From: Chrysomallon squamiferum
Lineage: Eukaryota; Mollusca; Gastropoda; Neomphalida; Peltospiridae
Length of the DNA: 64,000 nt
Assembly: GCA_012295275.1 (NCBI GenBank)
Contig: CM022669.1
Coordinates: 1,308,073 to 1,372,072, forward strand
Reading direction: 5' to 3'
Part shown: one piece after another, positions 23,831-36,598 of the stretch
Layout of the letters: the number at the start of each line of letters is the position of its first letter
Numbering within the stretch: the stretch's first letter is position 1
Position numbers and translations under genes: made by a program
The notes under the pieces: model-generated
What the model was told of the DNA's origin: nothing
Databases searched by the model: none
Seen by the model: only the letters and a program-made list of their open reading frames with translations

Positions 23831-25966
23831 GCTATATTAAATGTGTGCTTTGTGTTATAGTGAATGTATGTATGGTTGTATAGTGAATGTATACATTGTG
23901 TTATAGTGGATGTATACATTGTGTTATAGTGAATGTATGTATGGTTGTATAGTGAATGTATACATTATGTTATAGTGGATGTATACATTGTGTTATAGTG
24001 AATGTATGTATGGTGGTATAGTGAATGTATGCATTGTTTTATAGTGAATGTATACATTGTGTTATAGTGAATGTGTGTATTGTGTTATAGTGAATGTGTA
24101 CATTGTGTTATAGTCAATGTGCACATTATGTTATAGTGAATGTGTGCATTGTGTTATAGTGAATGGGTGCATTGTGTTATAGTGAATGCATGTATGGTTA
24201 TATAGTGAATGTGTACATTGTATTACAGTGAATGTGTACATTGTATTATAGTGAGTATGTGTATTCTGTCATAGTGAATGTATGTATTGTTGTATAGTGA
24301 ATGTGTACATTGTGTTATAATGAATGCATACATTGTATTATAGTGAATGTGTACATTCTGTCATAGTGAATGTATGTATGATTGTATAGTGAATGTATGC
24401 ATTGCGTTATAGTGAATATGTGTATACTGTTATAGTGAATGTATGTATTCTGTTATAGTGAATGTATGTATGGTTGTAGAGTGAATGTGTACATTGTGTT
24501 ATATTGAATGTGTACATTGTATTATAGTGAATGTGTACATTGTGTTATAGTGAATGTATACATTGTGTTATAGTGAATGTATGTATGGTTGTATAGTGTA
24601 TGAGTACATTGTGTTATAGTTAATGTGTACATTGTATTATAGTGAATGTGTACATTGTGTTCTAGTGAAAGTGTGCATTGTGTTAGAGTCAATGGTGTAC
24701 ATTGTGTTATAGTGAATCTGTACATTGTGTTATAGTGAATGTATGTATGGTTGTATAGTGAATGTGTACGTTGATTTATAGTGAATGTATGTATGGTTGT
24801 ATAGTGAATGTGTACATTGTGTTATAGTGAATGTGTGCATTGTGTTATAGTGAATGTGTATCTTGTTTTATAGTGAATGTGTATCTTGTGTTATAGTGAA
24901 AGTATACATTGTGTTATAGTGAATGTGTACATTGTGTTATAGTGAATGTATACATTGTGTTATAGTGAATGTATGTATGGTTGTATAGTGTATGAGTATA
25001 TTGTGTTATAGTGAATGTGTACACTGTAGTATAGTGAATGTGTACAGTGTGTTATAGTGAATGTGTACACTGTGTTATAGTGAATGTGCACATTCTGTTA
25101 TAGTGAATGTGTGTATACTGTTATAGTGAGTGTGTACGTTGTGTTATAGTGAATGTGTACATTGTGTTATAGTGAATGTATACATTGTGTTATAGTGAAT
25201 GTGTGTATGGTTGTATAGTGAATGTATACATTGTGTTATAGTGAATGTGTACATTGTGTTATAGTGAGTGTGTACATTGTGTTATAGTGGATGTGTACAT
25301 TGTGTTATAGTGAGTGTGTACATTGTGTTATAGGGAATGTGTACATAGTATTATAGTGAGTGTGTACATTGTGTTATAGTGAATGTGTGCATTGTGTTAT
25401 AGTGAATGTGTGCATTGCGTTATAGTGAATGTGTGCATTGTGTTATAGTGAATGTGTGCATTGTGTTATAGTGAGTGTGTGCATTGTGTTATAGTGTATG
25501 TGACCATTGTGTTATAGTGAATGTGTACATTGTATTATAGTGAGTGTGTACATTGTGTTATAGTGTATGTGACCATTGTGTTATAGTGAATGTGTACATT
25601 GTATTATAGTGAGTGTGTACGTTGTGTTATAGTGAATGTGTGCATTGTGTTATAGTGAATATGTGCATTGTGTTATAGTGAATGTGTGCATTGTGTTATA
25701 GTGAATGTGTGCATTGTGTTATAGTGGATGTGTACATTGTGTTATAGTGAATATGTACATTGTGTTATAGTGAATGTATACATTGTGTTATAGTGAATGT
25801 GACCATTCTGTTATAGTGAATGTTTAGATTGTTTTGTACATTCTGTTATAGTGAATGTGTTCATTGTGTTATAGTGAATGTATGTTTGATGTTATAATGA
25901 ATGTATGCATTGTGTTATATTAAATGTATGCATTGTGTTATATTAAATGTATGCATTGCGGTATAG
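23831..25966. repeat. 23-bp minisatellite, about 90 copies
   Basis: Degenerate tandem units with consensus TTATAGTGAATGTGTACAT plus TGTG. A variant (GTATGGTTGTATAGTGAATG) recurs at intervals, mainly in the left half. The right part (about 25240-25760) is the most uniform. Confidence 0.97.
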
Positions 25967-26232
25967 AAGCAGGAGCCAATCCCTTATCTCTAGTCGCCAA
26001 AATGGCTTAGGATGGGACAAATGTCAGCAGTGAAACAGGTAATATCAGACGAGCATCGAGTTAAGCATTTGAAGACATGATAGCAGCACCCGAGTAACTA
26101 ACATAATCTTATGTTAACAGCTAACATATTTCTCAACATAACTCGTTAAAATTTAGTGCTTTGGTAATTGTATTACCCATCAATTACTAAACCGATATTT
26201 ACCGGTATTTAAATAACGGTTTTCGAACCCTA
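25967..26232. other. Unique spacer between two related arrays, with a near-palindrome
   Basis: Complex sequence containing ACCGGTATTTAAATAACGGT (26201-26220), a 20-bp palindrome with one mismatch, followed by TTTTCGAACCC. No coding signal. Confidence 0.5.
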
Positions 26233-26545
26233 AAGTATACACTGTCTTATAGAGAATGTATAGACAGTGTATGTATACACTGTGTTATAACTAATGTATA
26301 CAGTGTGTTATAACCAATGTATAAGCAAGTATGTATACACTGCGTTATAACGAATGTATAAACAAGTATGTATACACTGCGTTATAACGAATGTATAAAC
26401 AATGTATGTATACACTGTGCTGTAACGAATGTATAAACAATGTATATATACACTGCGATATAAAGAATGTATAAACAGTATATGTATACACTGCGTTATA
26501 CCGAATGTATAAACAAGTATGTATACAGTGTGTGTACAGTGATAT
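26233..26545. repeat. 37-bp minisatellite, about 8 copies
   Basis: The core GTATACACTGCGTTATAACG is followed by AATGTATAAACAAGTAT. The TTATA(A/G)..AATGTATA part resembles the 23-bp array on its left, so the two are probably related. Confidence 0.92.
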
Positions 26546-27215
26546 AAGAAAATATAAATATTAGTTAACGTGTGGATGTAGTGAGATATTGTTAGGTACT
26601 GACTGTTTTAGATATTTGTATAGATACTGACTTTTTGTTAGAAATCACTTCATTAATGACTTAATAACCTTAGAACAAATGAAAACGAAGTTTGTGTATA
26701 GATGTTTAACATTATAAATACCTTACTATGTATGTATATGGATATGTGTGTGTGTGTGTGTGTTTGTGCTTTCTAATTATAAACTCATATTAAAACATTC
26801 TTAAAGTCACTAACCTCCCAGCCTCTCCCCTTTTTAATCTTACCGTTATTATGCCCAGGTAATTTATATTCCTAGCAACCAAAGTATGCAGACAGCATTA
26901 GTTGATAGAATGAAAACGTTTTGTTACAGATGTACAGTCGGACGGACAATCGAGGCCATTAGTATACGATATTACGTCACTGATAACGTCACACAAAACT
27001 AATATGGCACCTGATAACAAGAAGGAAGGAAAACACGTTACGTCAGAGTAAAGTTTGCGGATTACGTAATTTGAAAGCGGAGGTTTGCAGACGGGGGTAG
27101 AATGTCAGCCACAAACGAAAGGTTATCACGTGAATCTTTGTTACTAGGCCAGGATAATCTTCCGGAGTGCTGGATTTAAAAAAAAAAAGTTTTATGATTT
27201 AATGTTTGATTAATC

Positions 27216-27353
27216 AAACAGTTAGAATATAAATACGTTAGTAAACAGTTAGAATATAAATACGTTAGTAAACAGTTAGAATATAAACACGTTAGTAAAC
27301 AGTTAGAATATAAACACATTACCAAACAGTTAAAATATAAATATATTACAAAA
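27216..27353. repeat. 27-bp minisatellite, five copies
   Basis: The unit is built of AAACAGTTAGAATATAAATA plus CGTTAGT. Copies decay toward the right. Each unit is nine codons, so a spurious minus-strand open frame appears. Confidence 0.93.
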
Positions 27354-27659
27354 CGATACAGGATTAAAAAAAAATCATGCAGTCCAATGCAATTGCAAAA
27401 GATAAAGACAGAATGAAAGAATAAATGCATAAAAGATACGTGAAAACTGGCTAATACAGGGATCATTTAAACTACCATCATTTGAACAATAAGGTAAAAA
27501 AAAAAAAAAAAATAAAAACACAAAACAACCAAACAAGCAAACAAACAAAAGCTATACATTTAGTCACTGACTTTGTTTTATTTTTGTAGATTTGTTTTCT
27601 TCTTTTGTGTACTCAAGAAAACAAAGACACCGCTGTTGTAGAGGAAGTGATACACTGTC

Positions 27660-27840
27660 TAAAACCTGACCTCTGACCTTTGTGTAACTTGTGGTTTACC
27701 TGTCAAGTGTTTTTCGTGAGAAACTTGATCTTGGTCACAGTCGCTGTTGGTTTATGACGTCATAGTCAGGAATAGCGCCTGAGTCGCTGTGTAACACAAC
27801 TAACAGCTGAAAGTTTTTAATATTAGCTTTGACGTCAGTA
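27660..27840. promoter_or_regulatory. Candidate regulatory module: DR1 and two CREs
   Basis: TGACCTCTGACCTTTG at 27667-27682 is, on the minus strand, two perfect AGGTCA half-sites one base apart (DR1), the preferred site type of RXR/HNF4/COUP-like nuclear receptors. TGACGTCA follows at 27755-27762 and 27830-27837. The block is complex sequence lying between two minisatellites. Target gene unknown. Confidence 0.4.
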
Positions 27841-27879
27841 TGCTGTTTGTCATATCAAAACGTTGTCAAAAATTACCTC

Positions 27880-27905
27880 ATACACACACAGACACACACA
27901 CACAA

Positions 27906-27941
<36 letters not shown>
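27880..27941. repeat. (CA)n microsatellite
   Basis: About 30 CA units, slightly interrupted. Confidence 0.95.
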
Positions 27942-27942
<1 letters not shown>

Positions 27943-27960
27943 TACATATATACATACACA

Positions 27961-30650
27961 TACAGTGTAAGTGATTGTACAGTATAAGTTATTCTACAGT
28001 ATAAACGATTGTAGAGTATAAGGGATTGTACAATGTAAGGGATTGTACAGTGTAAGTGATTGTACAGTGTAAGTGATTGTACAGTGTATATGATTGCACA
28101 GTGTATTTGACTGTACAGTGTATTTGACTCTACAGTGAAAGTTATTGTACAATGGAAGTGTTTGTACAGTCTAAGTGATTGTACAGTGTAAGTCATTGTA
28201 CAGTGTAAATGATTGCACAATGTAAGTGATTTTACAGTAAAAATGAGTGTACAGTGTAAGTGATTGTATAGTGTAAGTGATTGTACAGTGTAAGTGAGTG
28301 TACAGTGTAAGTGATTGTATAGTGTAAGTGATTGTACAGTGTAAGTGATTGTATAGTGTAAGTGATTGTATAGTGTAAGTGATTGTACAGTGTAAGATTG
28401 TACAGTGCAAGTGATTGTACAGTGTAAGTGATTGTACAGAGTAAGACTATACAGTGTAAGTGATTGTACAGAGTAAGTGATTGTACAGTGTAAGTGATTG
28501 TATAGTGTAAGTGACTGTACAGTGTAAGATTGTATAGTATAAGATTGTACAGTGTAAGTGATTGTATAGTGTAAGTGATTGTACAGTGTAAGATTGTACA
28601 GTGTAATATTGTACAGTGTAAGTGATTGTACAGTGTAAGACTGTACAGTGTAAGTGATTGTACAGTGTAAGTGATTGTACAGTGTAAGTGATTGTATAGT
28701 GTAAGTGACTGTACAGTGTAAGATTGTACAGTGTAAGATTGTACAGTGTAAGATTGTATAGTGTAAGTGATTGTACAGTGTAAGATTGTACAGTGTAAGA
28801 TTGTACAGTGTAAGTGACTGTACAGTGTAAGATTGTATAGTGTAAGTGACTGTACAGTGTAAGATTGTATAGTGTAAGTGACTGTACAGTGTAAGATTGT
28901 ATAGTGTAAGCGATTGTATAGTGTGATTGTATAGTGTAAGTGATTGTACAGTGTAAGTGATTGTATAGTGTAAGTGATTGTACAGTGTAAGTGATTGTAC
29001 AGTATAAGATTGTACAGTGTAAGATTGTATAGTGTAAGTGATTGTACAGTGAAAGTTTGTACAGTGTAAGATTGTACAGTGTAAGTGATTGTATAGTGTA
29101 AGTGATTGTACAGTGTAAGTGATTGTACAGTGTAAGTGATTGTACAGTGTAAGATTGTACAGTGTAAGATTGTACCGTGTAAGTGATTGTACAGTGTAAG
29201 TGATTGTATAGTGTAAGTGATTGTATAGTGTAAGTGACTGTACAGTGTAAGATTGTACAGTATAAGATTGTACAGTGTAACTGATTGTATAGTGTAAGTG
29301 ATTGTACAGTGTAAGATTGTACAGTGTAAGTGATTGTATAGTGTAAGATTGTACAGTGTAAGTGATTGTATAGTGTAAGATTGTACAGTGTAAGTGATTG
29401 TATAGTGTAAGATTGTACAGTGTAAGTGATTGTACAGTGTAAGATTGTACAGTGTAAGATGGTACAGTTTAAGATTGTATAGTGTAAGTGATTGTACAGT
29501 GTAAGATTGTACAGTGTAAGATTGTACAGTGTAAGTGATTGTATAGTGTAAGTGATTGTACAGTGTAAGTGATTGTACAGTGTAAGATTGTACAGTGTAA
29601 GATTGTACAGTGTAAGATTGTACAGTGTAAGTGATTGTACAGTGTAAGTGATTGTATAGTGTAAGTGATTGTATAGTGTAAGTGATTGTACAGTGTAAGA
29701 TTGTACAGTATAAGATTGTACAGTGTAACTGATTGTATAGTGTAAGTGATTGTACAGTGTAAGATTGTACAGTGTAAGTGATTGTACAGTGTAAGTGATT
29801 GTATAGTGTAAGATTGTACCGTGTAAGTGATTGTACAGTGTAAGTGATTGTATAGTGTAAGTGATTGTATAGTGTAAGTGACTGTACAGTGTAAGATTGT
29901 ACAGTATAAGATTGTACAGTGTATCTGATTGTATAGTGTAAGTGATTGTACAGTGTAAGATTGTACAGTGTAAGTGACTGTACAGTGTAAGTGATTGTAT
30001 AGTGTAAGTGATTGTACAGTGTAAGATTGTACAGTGCAAGTGACTGTACAGTCTAAGTGATTGTATAGTGTAAGTGATTGTACAGTGTAAGTGATTGTAC
30101 AGTATAAGATTGTACAGTGTAAGTTTGTACAGTGTAAGATTGTACAGTGTAAGTTTGTACAGTGTAAGATTGTACAGTGTAAGTGATTGTATAGTGTAAG
30201 TGATTGTACAGTGTAAGATTGTACAGTGTAAGATTGTGTACAGTGTAAGTGATTGTATAGTGTAAATGATTGTACAGTGTAAGTTTGTACAGTGTAAGAT
30301 TGTACAGTGTAAGTGATTGTATAGTGTGAGTGATTGTACAGTGTAAGTGATTGTATAGTGTAAGATTGTACAGTGTAAGATTGTACAGTGTAAGTGATTG
30401 TATAGTGTAAGTGATTGTACAGTGTAAGATTGTACAGTGTAAATGATTGTATAGTGTAAAATTGTACAATGTAAGATTTTACAGTATAAGTGATTGTATA
30501 GTGTAAGATTGTACAGTATAAGTGATTGTACAGTGTAAGTGATTGTACAGGGTAGATGATTGTACAATGTAAGATTGTACAGTGTAAGTGATTGTACATT
30601 GTAGATGATTGTACAACGTAAGATTGTACAATGGAAGTGTTTGTACAGTA
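27961..30650. repeat. Large minisatellite of 17-bp and 15-bp monomers, about 165 copies
   Basis: Two monomers, TAAGTGATTGTACAGTG (17 bp) and TAAGATTGTACAGTG (15 bp), alternate irregularly over about 2.7 kb, with a TATAGTG/TACAGTG polymorphism. The minus strand has almost no stop codon in any frame, producing an open frame at 28447-30690 that encodes only LTLYNHLHCTI-type repeats. It is not called a gene. Confidence 0.98.
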
Positions 30651-31020
30651 TTCGTGGTGACCTGGGCTCACTGTTACTGATCACTAACACGCAACCTTTC
30701 AGTATTAATCACGTGACCTCGTTCCGGTGAAATGAACTGCGATCTTGTTAAGATGATAATTTTGATAATCTGTAGACGTAATCCGAAATTTATTGTTCTC
30801 TCGCATTAACCGTCACAAGGGAAAATGTCAGAAAGTGCGTGCCAGAGCCCATTATTTATAAAATACATATTTTATCATCACGATCTTCGCTTTATGGTAA
30901 ATGATAAAAAGAAAATGTTTAATACCACGGATGATATACAAACGAGCAAATTGCGTTTGTTTTACTACTATATCAAAGTATTATAATGTTGCACATCAAC
31001 ATATTCTTATTTATTTGTTT

Positions 31021-31021
<1 letters not shown>

Positions 31022-31112
<91 letters not shown>

Positions 31113-31133
31113 GTGTATGTACATGTATATGTA
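31022..31133. repeat. (CT)n(AT)n(GTAT)n compound microsatellite
   Basis: CT to 31051, AT to about 31100, then GTAT units. Confidence 0.95.
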
Positions 31134-31264
31134 TACTTTGTTTTTATAATTTTTACAATTATTATTTTGTTGTTTTTTAATCTTTTCTTTCTTTCTTTCA
31201 TTCATTTTTGTGGATCGTTTTTTTTTTTTTATGTTGTTAATAAAAACAATGACAACAGATTAAA

Positions 31265-31306
31265 CCAAATAAAATAAAATAAAATAAAATAAAATAAAAT
31301 AAAATA
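31265..31306. repeat. (AAAAT)n microsatellite
   Basis: About eight AAAAT units. Confidence 0.92.
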
Positions 31307-31479
31307 TGTGAATTTCTTAGGCTTTTTTTAAAACAAAAATTAATCAGGGTTCTTTAAAATGTTTCAAACACAAGCAAGAAAAGTCTTTTTTATCTGTGAC
31401 GTACTGATTTTTTTATTTCTGTTTTCCTTGCTTATCAAGCTGGTTGAGAGAGAAAAACGCTCTGTAAAGAGTGTTGTAT

Positions 31480-31960
31480 GAATAATGCAGGCGAGGAAGG
31501 AATATGCATGAAGCGAACGTCAAAAACACCAGCATTGATCCCAAACCATTTTGCAGAAGCCATCGAATCTGGATAATGTCTCCGTTTACAAATGAATTAT
31601 TTTGGCAAGTCTACCTCCGGGTCGAGCCAGTGAGAGCGAGTAATACTCTTTAATTGGTCGTCTCTGTGGTCAGCTAGCGTTGCTTCTCGCTTTGGGCTAA
31701 TTACTCAACATCCATAAAAGCCGGACCGGAGAGACTGTTCGGAATAAAACTGATCCCGCGACGACGTAAAAATTTGCATATGTTTTTCCATGCCGACTGC
31801 TCCGGACATTTCTCTGTGCGGTACAGACATGTGTTGTGTTTAGTAAACTCCTCGCAGTTCAACCGACTCGCCAGTAAGTCTTCTTGATTGTGCTGCCAAA
31901 GATGTCTAATAAATTTAAACTGTTCTCCATTCTTGTGGTCCTGTGTGTCTCTTTACAATA
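31480..31960. promoter_or_regulatory. Complex block, candidate conserved non-coding element
   Basis: About 480 bp without simple repeats and less AT-rich than the flanks. It carries GCTAATTAC (about 31697), a POU octamer ATTTGCAT (31772-31779) and CATAAAAG. No long open frame is recognised. Density of homeodomain/POU-type motifs suggests an enhancer; this is inference. Confidence 0.35.
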
Positions 31961-32121
31961 AACAGAGTGTGTCGGAGCAAACTGGTACAGTGAACTTGTC
32001 ATTAATTTGTCTGTCAGGACGTCCAGGTAGTTGAGGAGAGAGTGGGGTATGCTGCAGCGAAATTACTCCTATCAGATTAATGTCTGGTGGCTATCTACAT
32101 AACAATAAAATTAAAATAAAG

Positions 32122-32211
32122 ATACACACACACACACACACACACTCATACACACACACACACACACACATACACACTCATACACACACACACACACTCA
32201 CACACACACAT
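32122..32211. repeat. (CA)n microsatellite
   Basis: CA units with TCA interruptions. Confidence 0.94.
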
Positions 32212-32287
32212 GAAGAATTTTGATCCAGTATGATTTAAATTTCAAAAAATTGTTTGTGATACAGGAATTATTAAACTGAATGAAGAA

Positions 32288-32368
32288 AAATAATAATAAT
32301 AAAAAATAAAAAATACATAAATAAATAAATAATAAATCAATAAATAAATAAATAAATAAATAAATAAT
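32288..32368. repeat. (AAT)n/(AAAT)n microsatellite
   Basis: AAT then about 15 AAAT units. Confidence 0.92.
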
Positions 32369-32621
32369 ACTGACACAGCTGGGTAGTGGCTGCATCGGGG
32401 TGGGGGGGCGGTGAGACTGTTTCTCGGGAGTTGATGTATGTAAAGACACAGAAATGTACAAATATCTCTTTCAAGTGTTTACACACTTGTCTCTGTGTGT
32501 GTGCAGGAGAACGAGTTCATATATTAATTTCATAAATAAAATAACTGTAAATCTTGTTTATTTTCTTAAACAAAAAACAGATAAATTATAACAGTTACAG
32601 AGAGCGCTCGGGCAGAAACTC

Positions 32622-33758
32622 GCATATTTAAATACTCACAGGCAAACATGTAGAACATTTAAATACAGACATACATGTATGCACATTTAAATACAGACAT
32701 ACATGCATGTACGCACATTTAAATACAGACATACATGTACGCACATTTAAATACTCACAGACATGTACGCACATTTAAATACAGACATACATGTATGCAC
32801 ATTTAAATACAGACATACATACATGTATGCACATTTAAATACAGACATGCATGTACGCACATTTAAATACAGACATGTACGCACATTTAAATACAGACAT
32901 GTACGCACATTTAAATACAGACATGTACGCACATTTAAATACAGACATGTACGCACATTTAAATACAGACATGTATGCATATTTAAATACAGACATACAT
33001 GTACGCACATTTAAATACAGACATACATGTACGCACATTTAAATACAGACATACATGTACGCACATTTAAATACAGACATACATGTACGCACATTTAAAT
33101 ACTCACAGACACACATGTACGCACATTTAAATACAGACATACATGTATGCACATTTAAATACAGACATACATGTACGCACATTTAAATACTCACAGACAT
33201 ACATGTACGCACATTTAAATACTCACATACAGACAAATACATGTATGCATATTTAAAATACATGTACGCACATTTAAATACTCACAGAAATACATGTATG
33301 CAGATTTAAATACAGACATACATCAATCAAATGCACATTTAAATACAGACATATATGTATGCACATTTAAATACTCACAGAAAACATGTATGCATATTTA
33401 AATACTCACAAACAAACATTTAAATACAGACATACATGTACATTTTAAATACACAGACATAGATGTATGCACATTTAAATACATACATGTACAAACATTC
33501 AAATGTATGTATGCACATTTAAATACTCAAAGAAATACATGTATGCATTCATTCAAATGCACTTTAAATACATATATGTATGCACATTCAAATACTCACA
33601 AACATGTATGCATATTTAAAAACTCACAGAAATACATGTATGCACATTCAAATACTCAAAGACATACATGTATGCACATTCAAATACTCAAAGACATACA
33701 TGTATGCACATTCAAATACTCACAAAAATACATGTATGCACATTCAAATACTCACATG
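32622..33758. repeat. 28-bp minisatellite, about 40 copies
   Basis: The unit is GCACATTTAAATACAGACAT followed by ACATGTAC or ACATGTAT. A 24-bp short form repeats five to six times at 32850-32990. Right-hand copies (33480-33758) have TTCAAATACTCA in place of TTTAAATACAGA. Internal palindromes TTTAAA and ACATGT recur in every unit. Both strands give spurious open frames (AHLNTD repeats). Confidence 0.97.
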
Positions 33759-34178
33759 TTAAAATATATCATAAAAGAGAGATAAAAAAAAAATGGGCAT
33801 GGAAAAAATACACATCAGTAAGTAAATAAATTTCGGTTCATTGTTGTACTTATCACGAAAATCTACGGACTTTCCCGACGTCTGGTGTAGTGCGAACAGT
33901 TCTGTTGTCGATACGTTCAGCTAGTCGTTGTTTTGGGAAGCATGACAGGTGCAAACATCTTTGTTTCACAAGATTACAACCTGGCCAGAATAAACCAGTT
34001 CACCTTCTGTAATTTATTTCAATTACACAGCAGTGCTGTGACAAAGACATGTTAACCGATATTTTTCATACAGCTTGCTGATTTATTTATTTATTTTAAA
34101 CAGGATTAAATCAGCTTTCATTCACATGAATGACGAACACAGTCTGAAGGGTAAAAGAGACCCCGAACGGGAAAACGA
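33759..34178. other. Non-coding sequence
   Basis: Complex sequence with a short TTTA run at 34081; no exon seen. Confidence 0.5.
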
Positions 34179-34257
34179 CATCATCATCATCGTCATCGTC
34201 ATCATCATTATGACTACCATTATCATTATTATTATCATCATCATCATCGTCATCATT
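34179..34257. repeat. (ATC)n microsatellite, imperfect
   Basis: ATC/GTC/ATT units. Confidence 0.9.
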
Positions 34258-34439
34258 TTTGTATTTGTGTGCTCTTTTCTTGTCTCTCTGTCTGATGAAT
34301 TGTCTTTTAACAAACAGTTTTATTCTGTTTTCTTTCTACCTGGTTGTAAAATGATTTATTTACAGAAAATAATGAACAAAAGTATTTGATACAAGTTACT
34401 GACTGGCAAATAATGTACAATATAGACAGCTATAATAAC

Positions 34440-34546
<107 letters not shown>

Positions 34547-34786
34547 ACGTGCTGTACTGTTCCGCTATAATTAGGTTTGATACAAAAATCGAAATAACAT
34601 TTACATGACAAGAAAACAGTGTTGACTGGTCATCGATATTTCGAATTTTAGTATTAGAAAAGTTAAATATTTGGGATTCTATAATTCCACAATTAGAGAA
34701 AATTCATTGAATTTTTGATATTTTCAATTATCTGATCATAATTGTCGTATAATGTTCTTTAAACATGCATAAATTGCATCATAGTA

Positions 34787-34951
34787 TGACGTCATGATTA
34801 CCGCTATTGAATATTTATGCAAATAATTGAACAGACGGAACGAAGTTATATAATTAAATCTTTAATATGCAAACGAGAGGAATAAATGACGTCAGAATAT
34901 TCTTGTAACATTCAGTTTGACCTTTAACATAATACCAATGTAGTGACGTCA
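34787..34951. promoter_or_regulatory. Cluster of three CREs with a POU octamer
   Basis: TGACGTCA occurs at 34787-34794, 34887-34894 and 34944-34951, with ATGCAAAT at 34817-34824 and a CCAAT at about 34934. This is the densest CRE cluster in the window. It lies 2.3 kb upstream of the MEX3 promoter CRE and could be a distal element of that gene (inference). Confidence 0.45.
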
Positions 34952-35620
34952 CAGATTACTTGAATTGCAATTGCTGACGATCAGAAATATGTTGACTGTA
35001 CCGTATGACTTTCAGTATATGTCTGTGAGATGTTTGACGCTGTATGAAGCTAACTGATGGCTGGTCTGTACAGCGGAGGACACAAGTATCACTTACTTGA
35101 GTGGATTTAGATTAAAAGCATCCCGCCATGCTTTTATACAAAAACATTAAAACTTGCCCCCCAACCCTTTGGACTGTTGACAAAACAAATCAAGTGGTAT
35201 TTGGAAATATACTCTAAGTGTTCATTAGAAAAAGCACGTCAATATATCGATCCATAATTACACAAATCATTCATTCTAGCGGAGCGATCCAACTTGGTTT
35301 TCATTTTGCCAAATACAAATATAGAAGCAAGTCCCGCAGGCTCTAGAGCGACGCGATGGGTCAGTTGTATATTTTCTTACATCATAAATCAACAAATAAT
35401 TTGGGTAGCTCGGAAAACAAATCGATTTCGCATAGAGAGAGCGCGCGCAAATATTGAATTAGTTTCAGTGGCTACGTCAATTTGGAACCTTTTTTTTATT
35501 TATTTCTTTTTCTTTCTTTTTTTTAATTCTTTCTTCTTTTTGATACATAGATAAATTCAATTCCTTTTACACTGTTCTTGCAAAATGATTTATTTTCAAA
35601 TGATTTATTTGTGTCAGTGA
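34952..35620. other. Non-coding sequence
   Basis: Complex sequence with a T-rich stretch near 35500-35540. The open frame at 35294-35554 shows no recognisable domain. Confidence 0.5.
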
Positions 35621-35626
35621 ATTGCG

Positions 35627-35770
35627 TCTGTATGTATGTGTCTGTGTCTGTGTGTGTTTGTATGTGTGTTATAATGTATATATTATATGTGTATACACGT
35701 GAGTATATAGTGTATGTATGTATGTATTTATGTATTATGTAATTATGTATGTATGTATGTATGTATGAGT
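35627..35770. repeat. (GTAT)n/(GT)n array, imperfect
   Basis: GTAT, GTGT and TCTG units. Confidence 0.9.
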
Positions 35771-35876
35771 TCATTTATGTGTGTTAATATGTTAAAATAG
35801 TTTTATTTAACGGAACATGAATTCCTAGTTTTCTTTTTCTTTTAATATTTACTTTGTGAAACAAAACCTCATTATG

Positions 35877-35918
<42 letters not shown>

Positions 35919-35926
35919 ATTATTAA
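35877..35926. repeat. (ATT)n microsatellite
   Basis: About 15 ATT units. Confidence 0.93.
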
Positions 35927-36117
35927 AAAAACCTTGTAGTTTTAATCAGGAATATGTTGGCAAGAATCCTGGACATTTTTTACAGGTAGGTGTGGAGAAA
36001 TAAAAAGTCAGGTGAATATCGGTACTTGTACGTGAGTGTAGAAAATGACCTTTCTGCACCACCAAATCTGCGAACTGAAATAATAATAATAGATAAACAG
36101 GAAGTAATTTTTTGAAA

Positions 36118-36237
36118 ATAAATAAATAAAATAAACTAGGGACATGAACAAATAAGCAAATTAAAGAAACAGTAAAAAATAATAAAATCAAAATAATAAA
36201 TAAAATACACACAAATATATACCCACAAATAAAAAAA

Positions 36238-36276
<39 letters not shown>

Positions 36277-36544
36277 AATGAAATAAAAAATAGAAAATAA
36301 ATTTTAAAAAAAACAACAACAACAAAAAAAAAAAAAACTATTAATATAATAAAATAAAAAAGTAATACTGTTTTAATAATATAAACAGATAACAATAATA
36401 AACCGAATAAATATATAAACAGAAAAACAAAAGAACCGGAAAAAAAAATCTTTGGGAGAAATGTATTGTTATTGTTGCTATTAAAACAACTACTCCTACC
36501 ACCATCACTACTACTGCTACTACTACTACTATTAGTATTAATAC

Positions 36545-36598
<54 letters not shown>

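Noticed and set aside
28447-30690. 747-codon open frame on the minus strand
   Set aside because: It lies entirely in a 15/17-bp minisatellite with no stop codon in the minus frames; the product is only a short-period repeat. No splice context, no domain.
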